9,411 bases of DNA, from assembly GCA_024224995.1 (NCBI GenBank), contig JAAENB010001292.1, positions 1 to 9,411 on the forward strand, in the 5' to 3' direction. Shown one piece after another: positions 1 to 4,132 of the stretch (positions are counted from its first letter, which is position 1; each line of letters begins with the position of its first letter). Below the pieces are notes generated by a model. That model ran no database searches and had not been told where the DNA came from. It saw only the letters and a list, made by a program, of their open reading frames with translations. The DNA is from a bacterium. GTDB taxonomy: Bacteria; Spirochaetota; UBA4802; UBA5550. Made by a program: the position numbers and the translations under genes.

Positions 1-134
1 ATACTCCCGAACACACAGATTATTCCTCGGGAGAATACGGTAACTATATAGAGTATTTTTCGAGGACAGAGAGCACTGGCGGAGATGAAACCAGGCCAAA
101 GAATGTTTATGTGAATTATATTATTAAGTACTGA
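1..134 (+). CDS. Phage tail collar-type protein, C-terminal fragment
   Basis: Only the last 43 codons are inside the window (reading from base 3, TGA at 132-134). The fragment ends in ETRPKNVYVNYIIKY, the ending typical of tail-collar/microcystin-dependent-type proteins, where an Arg-Pro-Lys-Asn motif precedes a short hydrophobic strand. The same signature (ETRPKNAAVNYIIKY) closes the gene at 798-1457, so the two are tandem paralogues. The visible upstream part is rich in Tyr, Ser, Gly and Glu, like the variable tip region of such proteins. Whether it starts with a lipoprotein signal like its neighbour cannot be seen. Role by family: a trimeric fibre-tip or surface protein. A chromosomal surface protein is favoured over a phage gene because no other phage structural gene is visible here. 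Confidence 0.8.
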   Translation, partial: TPEHTDYSSGEYGNYIEYFSRTESTGGDETRPKNVYVNYIIKY

Positions 135-154
135 AAAGTGTAACTTTTTTGAGT

Positions 155-179
155 CTGCCGGAGTAATAAACTCCGGCAG
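155..179. repeat. Perfect 9-bp hairpin after the first collar gene
   Basis: Arms CTGCCGGAG (155-163) and CTCCGGCAG (171-179) enclose a 7-base loop, starting 20 bases after the stop codon. The position fits a transcription terminator for the upstream gene. However, the T run (145-150) lies before the stem rather than after it, and the + strand downstream bases are not U-rich, so intrinsic termination is not convincing. It could instead be a 3' end-stabilising hairpin. Confidence 0.5.
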
Positions 180-285
180 GCACTTCATCATACTGAACTC
201 CCGGGTATCATTTAAAAACCACTAACAGGCTCAATATTACAAGCTCCACCTCTCAAATATAAAACTATCTCCCGGTCAATTTAAA

Positions 286-335
286 CTTGTGAAATTTTTC
301 TCACATGCTGCTCTGAGCTTGTGAAATTTTTCTCA
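286..335. repeat. Two 18-base direct repeats, possible operator pair
   Basis: CTTGTGAAATTTTTCTCA occurs identically at 286-303 and 318-335. The repeat period is 32 bases, about three turns of B-DNA, so both copies face the same side of the helix. Each copy has an imperfect dyad (GTGA near one end, TCA(C) at the other). Compared with the known Rex-type redox-repressor consensus TTGTGAAnnnnTTCACAA, each copy matches 12 of 14 defined positions (registers 287-304 and 319-336). A helically phased tandem site is typical of cooperative repressor binding. The assignment to Rex is only a resemblance and no regulator gene is nearby. Confidence 0.45.
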
Positions 336-476
336 TATTATTAAACTGAGATATTATCACTACAGAGTTGTTAATAAATGTAAACTTTGTAAACTTTTTA
401 TATGGTTTCTCACCCTTCATCTATACAAACCCACTCAGGCGGTTAGTACTTTTTTTTCTATACCTCCCGAAAAGCC

Positions 477-506
477 TTGACAACCAACATTGCCCTGCTC
501 TAATGA
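477..506 (+). promoter_or_regulatory. Candidate sigma-70 type promoter
   Basis: A consensus -35 box TTGACA (477-482) is followed after 18 bases by TAATGA (501-506), a moderate -10 box. It points towards the collar lipoprotein gene, but the start codon lies about 290 bases further on, so it would imply a long leader. The remainder of the gene-free stretch 135-797 has no open frame with a ribosome binding site or a recognisable protein. Confidence 0.35.
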
Positions 507-729
507 GACATAATAAATCAAACCATCCTACACGCATAAAAAGGATCTGTACCATGAACAAATGGTTAACCGTCTCCCTTTTCTATTCGATGTTCCAAAA
601 GATAAATCAAATCAGGCAAAGAACTTTTCGTTATTTGTTTTGACGCTTATATATAGAATCTGTAACGAATCGAAAAAGCAATCCGTCCATAATATTAAGA
701 TTTGAGTCATATTTTATCCCGGCTGTTTC

Positions 730-756
730 AAATTTTCAGTTTTATCCTGAAAATTT
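730..756. promoter_or_regulatory. 10-bp inverted repeat upstream of the collar lipoprotein
   Basis: AAATTTTCAG (730-739) and CTGAAAATTT (747-756) form a perfect 10-bp inverted repeat around a 7-base spacer, ending about 28 bases before the ribosome binding site. It is AT-rich with TTTTATTTAT after it, so it could be an operator or a weak terminator/attenuator in the leader. No matching regulator is identified. Confidence 0.4.
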
Positions 757-797
757 TATTTATAAGAAACAAAAAAATTATAAAGAGGGGTATGTTT

Positions 798-1457
798 ATG
801 AAAAAAGTTTTATGTTTAAGTTTATTGGTGGTTCTGGTGCTGGCGTTTGCCGGGTGTGAGGCTGGTTTAATAAGTGATGACGGTAATGGTTCCGGGGATG
901 GTTCGGGAGATAGCGGGTTTAGTTTTTCGGATTTATATTCACGGATAAAAACCCTGGAAGGTTTGGTTTCTCCTGTTGGATCAATAACTCCGTTTGCCGG
1001 CTCAAAAGAAAAAGTTCCTCATGGATGGTTGTTCTGTGACGGAAGGTCTGTAAGCCGCTCTGAATACAGTGCCCTGTTTGATGTTATTGCTGCATCATGG
1101 GGGAATGGTGATGGCTCATCTACGTTTAATCTGCCGGATCTCAGGGGGAGGTTTCTCCGCGGAGTTAGTGACGGTTCAGATGTTGACCCTGACGCAGGAG
1201 AAAGAGAAAATCCAAATGGTGGGAATACAGGTGACGCTGTTGGTACATATCAAGGGGATGAATTTGGAGAGCATAGTCATGAGTATTGGGATATCTGGCT
1301 TTCTGAAGTCGGTGCACCAGTTATTACTTCTACTATGGGAACTAATGGGTTCGATTATGATAATGGTCAATATCAAATAAAAAGGACTTCAGATCCTATG
1401 GGAGATTCCGAAACGCGTCCTAAAAATGCGGCAGTAAATTATATAATTAAGTATTAA
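798..1457 (+). CDS. Tail collar domain lipoprotein
   Basis: This is a 219-residue predicted lipoprotein. ATG 798 is chosen because AGAGGGG (784-790) lies 7 bases upstream; the in-frame ATG at 792 is too close to it, and starts further up would spoil the signal peptide. Residues 1-19 form a lipoprotein signal (MKK, then a Leu/Val-rich core) ending in the lipobox FAGC with Cys20. Residues 21-45 are a Gly/Ser/Asp linker, and 46-57 could be a short trimerising helix. Residues 59-122 match the phage tail collar domain: PVGSITPFAG, then GWLFCDGR, then STFNLPDLRGRFLRG. The tip region contains a short EHSHEY element of the kind usual in these proteins, and the end is ETRPKNAAVNYIIKY. The protein should be anchored in the envelope and could act in surface display or adhesion. 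The phage-derived fold is certain enough; the cellular role is inferred. Confidence 0.88.
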   Translation: MKKVLCLSLLVVLVLAFAGCEAGLISDDGNGSGDGSGDSGFSFSDLYSRIKTLEGLVSPVGSITPFAGSKEKVPHGWLFCDGRSVSRSEYSALFDVIAASWGNGDGSSTFNLPDLRGRFLRGVSDGSDVDPDAGERENPNGGNTGDAVGTYQGDEFGEHSHEYWDIWLSEVGAPVITSTMGTNGFDYDNGQYQIKRTSDPMGDSETRPKNAAVNYIIKY

Positions 1458-1480
1458 GAGAATCTCGCTGATGTGTTTCG

Positions 1481-1512
1481 CCGGGTTCATTAGCAGTTGA
1501 GGGTGAACCCGG
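1481..1512. terminator. Hairpin after the collar lipoprotein gene
   Basis: CCGGGTTCA (1481-1489) and TGAACCCGG (1504-1512) form a perfect 9-bp stem with a 14-base loop, 23 bases after the stop codon. It is followed by AGAAAATTTC rather than a clean T run, so it is a plausible but not canonical terminator. The rest of the spacer up to 1690 shows no convincing gene. Confidence 0.5.
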
Positions 1513-1690
1513 AGAAAATTTCGGATCTTCTTGTATACAGCCCCAGGCACAGGTTCACTCATAGTAAATGTCCCTTGCCTAAAATATTGCCCACCACCTG
1601 TTTCAGAAAAACTCCACACTTCACTACAGGTTAAAGAAGCCGGAATCTCGGACATAATGTTGTAGAGAGAGAATACAGTTTGCATTCTTC

Positions 1691-1718
1691 TTGACTTTTT
1701 CGGGTCCGGGTTCCACAA
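1691..1718 (+). promoter_or_regulatory. Candidate promoter of the DUF4190-like gene
   Basis: TTGACT (1691-1696) is followed after 16 bases by CACAAT (1713-1718), a partial -10 box. Transcription would be expected to begin about 6-8 bases later, at or next to the ATG at 1725. That gene has no Shine-Dalgarno sequence, so a leaderless mRNA is possible. Confidence 0.35.
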
Positions 1719-1724
1719 TGTTTT

Positions 1725-2021
1725 ATGGAACAAAAACAAACATCACCCCTGTCTCTTGTTAGCCTTTCTCTCGCGATTTGCAGCCTGCTTTTGCCTGTTG
1801 CAACTTTTTACTTTAGAATTAGTATAATTAGTATGATTATTTCTTTTTTGTTCGCAGTATCGGCGGCAGTGTGCGCCCATATATCTTTGAAAGGAATAAA
1901 AAATAATGAAATAATAAAAGGCAAGAAGTATGCGGTGACCGGTTTAATAATAGCGTACTTTGTAATTACCTTGAATTTAATTATTTATGTAGTAATTGGA
2001 GCTCTATCCGCCCAGCGCTGA
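1725..2021 (+). CDS. Small DUF4190-like membrane protein
   Basis: This 98-residue protein has three hydrophobic segments (about residues 10-30, 32-52 and 69-94). Its plan matches DUF4190-type proteins: a short polar N-terminus (MEQKQTSP), a first helix beginning SLVSLSLAI, a second helix ending in AHISLKGIKNN, a short basic loop with Gly (IKGKKYAVTG), then a third helix. In that family the AxIxLxxIK and GxxxAxxGLIxxY elements are the recurring marks, and function is unknown. It lacks a visible ribosome binding site; an in-frame stop at 1692-1694 and the absence of earlier ATG, GTG or TTG codons make 1725 the only sensible start. It stands alone, with hairpins and promoter-like sequences on both sides. 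Location is the cytoplasmic membrane. Confidence 0.75.
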   Translation: MEQKQTSPLSLVSLSLAICSLLLPVATFYFRISIISMIISFLFAVSAAVCAHISLKGIKNNEIIKGKKYAVTGLIIAYFVITLNLIIYVVIGALSAQR

Positions 2022-2083
2022 ATCCCCGTGTGGACAGAGCAGAGCCCATGACCCTGCGAAGAAACGGTAATAAATTTCCCTTC

Positions 2084-2116
2084 TCATAGCGTGGGGCTTC
2101 CAGCCCCACGTTATGA
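2084..2116. repeat. Long hairpin (15-bp stem, triloop), REP-like
   Basis: Bases 2084-2098 pair with 2102-2116 around a 3-base loop (TCC). The stem has one G-T wobble and its core is CGTGGGGCT against AGCCCCACG. It begins 62 bases after the stop of the small membrane protein. No T run follows on either strand, so it resembles a REP-type palindromic intergenic repeat more than a terminator. The left arm motif CATAGCGT recurs in the hairpin at 2436-2460. Confidence 0.6.
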
Positions 2117-2121
2117 AGAAA

Positions 2122-2154
2122 GAGGCCCTGATTTATATCTTAGTTTCTTAAGAG
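2122..2154 (+). repeat. Dispersed repeat, copy A
   Basis: This copy shares GGCCCTG (2124-2130) and AGTTTCTTAAGAG (2142-2154) with copy B at 2286-2314. The AT-rich spacer between the two blocks is 11 bases here and 9 in copy B. After AAGAG the copies diverge. A 6-bp hairpin, CCCCGT (2161-2166) and ACGGGG (2170-2175), follows directly. Confidence 0.55.
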
Positions 2155-2247
2155 TGCTGACCCCGTCGAACGGGGAAAAAATACGGAAGAAACTGTGTTG
2201 ATACCGGGGTCTGTTTTGCGAAGATGCTCCGGCCAGGGTCTGGTTCT

Positions 2248-2273
2248 GAGAGACGTTGCACGCAACGTCTCTC
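2248..2273. repeat. Near-perfect 26-base palindrome
   Basis: GAGAGACGTTGC (2248-2259) and GCAACGTCTCTC (2262-2273) are perfectly complementary 12-base arms separated by only AC. Further out, CAGGG (2234-2238) and GGTT (2242-2245) can pair with CCCTG (2288-2292) and AACC (2282-2285), making a longer interrupted stem. There is no T run after it. From memory, GAGACGTTGC-type palindromes occur as scattered intergenic repeats in several unrelated bacterial phyla; this is unverified here. It lies between dispersed repeat copies A and B. Confidence 0.65.
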
Positions 2274-2275
2274 TT

Positions 2276-2314
2276 CCCGGAAACCGGCCCTGTTTAAAAA
2301 GAGTTTCTTAAGAG
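2276..2314 (+). repeat. Dispersed repeat, copy B (inverted partner of copy C)
   Basis: These 39 bases match the reverse complement of 4016-4054 at 37 of 39 positions. The two mismatches are in the A-rich middle. The common unit runs from CCCGGAAACCGGCCCTG through an A-rich stretch to AGTTTCTTAAGAG. Together with copy C it brackets the propeller lipoprotein gene in opposite orientation. Confidence 0.75.
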
Positions 2315-2389
2315 GGTGATAGTTGCAGTAAAAAGCGATATTTTGGGTATGTTTTTCATTTTTATGCTCCCGGACGATAGAATTTTGCC

Positions 2390-2401
2390 GTAATTAATTA
2401 C
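2390..2401. promoter_or_regulatory. 12-bp perfect palindrome, possible operator
   Basis: GTAATTAATTAC reads the same on both strands and is flanked by AATTTT (2381-2386) and AAAATT (2403-2408) in near-symmetry. It lies about 70 bases before the candidate -35 box of the propeller lipoprotein gene. Low-complexity AT sequence makes chance occurrence possible. Confidence 0.3.
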
Positions 2402-2435
2402 TAAAATTTTTACATGAAAATGCAATAGAGAATAC

Positions 2436-2471
2436 GAGCTCTAACATAGCGTTGGAGCTCTGCAAATTTTT
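2436..2471 (+). terminator. Hairpin with T run upstream of the propeller gene
   Basis: GAGCTCTAAC (2436-2445) and GTTGGAGCTC (2451-2460) form a 10-bp stem with one T-G wobble and the loop ATAGC. TTTTT follows at 2467-2471. This is the most terminator-like element in the gene-free stretch 2022-2538, and would insulate the lipoprotein gene from upstream transcription. Its CATAGCGT segment also relates it to the hairpin at 2084-2116. Confidence 0.5.
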
Positions 2472-2472
2472 C

Positions 2473-2499
2473 TTGACAATGCAGGCCTTGTTTTATGTC
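2473..2499 (+). promoter_or_regulatory. Candidate promoter of the propeller lipoprotein gene
   Basis: A consensus -35 box TTGACA (2473-2478) lies immediately after the T run of the preceding hairpin. The best -10 box is weak (TATGTC, 2494-2499, spacing 15). A start near 2506 would give a leader of about 30 bases that includes the ribosome binding site. Confidence 0.35.
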
Positions 2500-2538
2500 G
2501 TGGTCGTGCTGACCAATTTACATGTAAGGAGTGTTCAC

Positions 2539-3858
2539 ATGAAAAGAAAACTATTTTTCTCTCTTCTATTGATGAGTGTACTAATAAGCGCTATATTCAC
2601 CGGCTGTGGAACCGGCTTTGAAGATGATACTTATCAGGGAGAGTGGTCCGGAACGCTGCAGTTTGGAACCGATAAAGACGACATTGCTCTTGGACATGCC
2701 ATGGACAAAGATAATAATATTTATGTTGCTGTTCAAACCGAAGGAGCTTTTGACGGGAACACCAACGCGGGAGGAGCTGATATTGCCCTGGCAAAATTTA
2801 ATTCGGCAGGGGTACTGCAATGGGTAAAGCAGACAGGATCAACTGTCGGTGATTACCCTCGTGATATCGCTATAGATGAAAGCGGTAATATTTATGTAAC
2901 CGGTTATACGTCAGGAGATTTTGACGGAAATACGAGTGCCGGGGCAGAGGACATTATCCTGGTGAAGTATAACGCCAACGGAGAAAAGCAATGGAGTCGG
3001 CAGCTGGGAACAACTGGCATCGATTTTGCTTTTGCAATGGCCGTGAATAAAGAGGGCGATATATATCTTACGGGCCGTACGGATGGTGATCTTTCCGGAA
3101 ACGCAGAAGCCGCAACAATAGGGACTGCCAACATATTCCTGGTTAAATATAATTCCTCAGGAGAAAAACTGCTTACGCAGCAGTATGGAACAAGTTCAAC
3201 TGATGAAGGAATTAATCTTGCCATTAATGACGCCGGAAATGTTTATATTACCGGTTATACCGGGGGAGCCCTGAACGGGGAAACCGCCCTGGGATTATGG
3301 GATTTCTTCCTTATAAAAGTGGATTCTTCTGACGGTTATTGCTGGACTAAAATTTTTGGAACAATCTATGCCGATGAAGGTTATAATATTGCCATAGACA
3401 GTAATAATTATATCTATATAGCCGGACGCACTCAGTATGATCTTGATGGAAACACAAATGTCAACGGAGGCGCAAGCGGAACCTATGATATGTTTCTTGC
3501 GAAGTATGATTCATCCGGAACCTGGCAATGGACCGGGCAGTGGGGATCTGCCGGAGCTGATTCTATTGGGGGATTGGCAATATCGAGCGATAATACCATA
3601 TACATGGGCGGGTATACCGACAGGAATTTCGAGGGAAATAGTAACCTGGTTCTGCTTAAAAGTGATACGGAGAAAAACGTTGAATGGAACTTGGAAATGG
3701 GGGGATTTTCCGACGATTATTCAAGAGATGTTTCCCTTGATAGTTCGAACAATCTTTTTATGGTTGGTCATACAACAGGCGGCCTGGACGGAAACACAAA
3801 CCTGGGCGGGACCGATGTTTTCATTATGAAATTTGATTCTTCAGGAGCCTTGCAGTAA
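2539..3858 (+). CDS. SBBP-type seven-bladed beta-propeller lipoprotein
   Basis: This is a 439-residue predicted lipoprotein. ATG 2539 is chosen because TAAGGAG (2525-2531) lies 7 bases upstream; a longer reading from TTG 2452 would bury the signal peptide. Residues 1-22 are MKRK plus a hydrophobic core ending in the lipobox FTGC (Cys23). The rest is seven consecutive repeats at about 37-95, 96-152, 153-212, 213-269, 270-331, 332-383 and 384-439. The unit is xQxGTxxxD, an AIDxxGNIYVTGYT strand pair, DGNTNxGG, then DIxLxKYNSSGExQW. This is the SBBP (beta-propeller) repeat pattern, and seven units would form one closed propeller. The last unit stops at GALQ, just before the usual Trp, and the N-terminal GEWSGTLQFG supplies the missing strand, suggesting velcro closure. 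It is probably displayed in the envelope for binding or interaction; no catalytic motif is seen. Confidence 0.88.
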   Translation: MKRKLFFSLLLMSVLISAIFTGCGTGFEDDTYQGEWSGTLQFGTDKDDIALGHAMDKDNNIYVAVQTEGAFDGNTNAGGADIALAKFNSAGVLQWVKQTGSTVGDYPRDIAIDESGNIYVTGYTSGDFDGNTSAGAEDIILVKYNANGEKQWSRQLGTTGIDFAFAMAVNKEGDIYLTGRTDGDLSGNAEAATIGTANIFLVKYNSSGEKLLTQQYGTSSTDEGINLAINDAGNVYITGYTGGALNGETALGLWDFFLIKVDSSDGYCWTKIFGTIYADEGYNIAIDSNNYIYIAGRTQYDLDGNTNVNGGASGTYDMFLAKYDSSGTWQWTGQWGSAGADSIGGLAISSDNTIYMGGYTDRNFEGNSNLVLLKSDTEKNVEWNLEMGGFSDDYSRDVSLDSSNNLFMVGHTTGGLDGNTNLGGTDVFIMKFDSSGALQ

Positions 3859-3879
3859 TAATCCACCGGTGTCACATAA

Positions 3880-4132
3880 CAAGGGGGTAAGCCCTGCTTT
3901 CAAGAAACTAAATTTGGGCGCACCCTTCGGGCCGGGCTTCTCCGGGCTGCGCTTCGCTCCGGTCCTGCGGAAGACCTCCGGACTAAACCCTGCGTATCCC
4001 TTGCGCGGAGAGTTGCTCTTAAGAAACTTTTTTTTAACAGGGCCGGTTTCCGGGGATCTTACCCGGAGCCTGCACCTCGCAGGGGTCGCGCATCTCTCCT
4101 CGGAATCTCCATATTGCCCGCACTATGTGTCA
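3880..4132. repeat. GC-rich, hairpin-rich spacer between convergent genes
   Basis: This spacer separates the 3' ends of the propeller gene and the kinase/phosphatase gene. By my count 74 of 120 bases in 3901-4020 are G or C, about 62%, well above the neighbouring genes. It is dense in short self-complementary runs, such as CCC-TTC-GGG at 3923-3931, CCGG arms around GCG-CTT-CGC at 3942-3962, GGTC/GACC at 3961-3976, and CCTGC-ACCTC-GCAGG at 4069-4083. It also holds repeat copy C and a weaker partial match around 3899-3917 (CAAGAAACTAAA, then GGGC). Open frames across it look repeat-driven. It may be a composite intergenic repeat, and its stems may end transcription from both sides. Confidence 0.5.
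4016..4054 (-). repeat. Dispersed repeat, copy C (inverted partner of copy B)
   Basis: On the - strand this reads as the same 39-base unit as 2276-2314, with 37 of 39 identical. On the + strand it begins CTCTTAAGAAACT, continues with a T run, and ends ACAGGGCCGGTTTCCGGG. Similarity to copy B stops sharply at both ends, giving a defined element boundary. It lies 79 bases past the stop codon of the - strand gene and could also pair locally to shape its 3' end. Confidence 0.75.

Noticed and set aside
368..643. A 91-codon open frame on the + strand in the gap before the collar lipoprotein
   Set aside because: It has no ribosome binding site or recognisable domain, an irregular composition, and it overlaps the best promoter candidate of the region. 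It is most likely chance.
702..797. A longer N-terminus for the collar lipoprotein starting at 702
   Set aside because: It would place 32 extra residues before a textbook lipoprotein signal and ignores the ribosome binding site at 784-790.
1..1457. A diversity-generating retroelement with the collar lipoproteins as targets
   Set aside because: Lipoproteins and fibre tips are known targets, but there is no reverse transcriptase, no template repeat and no near-identical variable repeat pair. The two C-termini differ as ordinary diverged paralogues do.
1389..1739. A 116-codon open frame on the - strand overlapping two + strand genes
   Set aside because: It overlaps the collar lipoprotein end, the hairpin at 1481-1512 and the start of the small membrane protein. 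An internal stretch (SEVWSFSETGGGQYFRQG) looks somewhat protein-like, so a decayed gene is not excluded, but no start signal or family supports it.
2022..2471. A CRISPR array or integron attC cluster in the hairpin-rich stretch
   Set aside because: The hairpins differ in sequence and spacing, there are no regular spacers, and no cas or integrase gene is present.
2452..2538. A longer N-terminus for the propeller lipoprotein starting at TTG 2452
   Set aside because: The start would lie inside a hairpin arm and before the -35 box, without a ribosome binding site; ATG 2539 has a good one and gives a clean lipobox.
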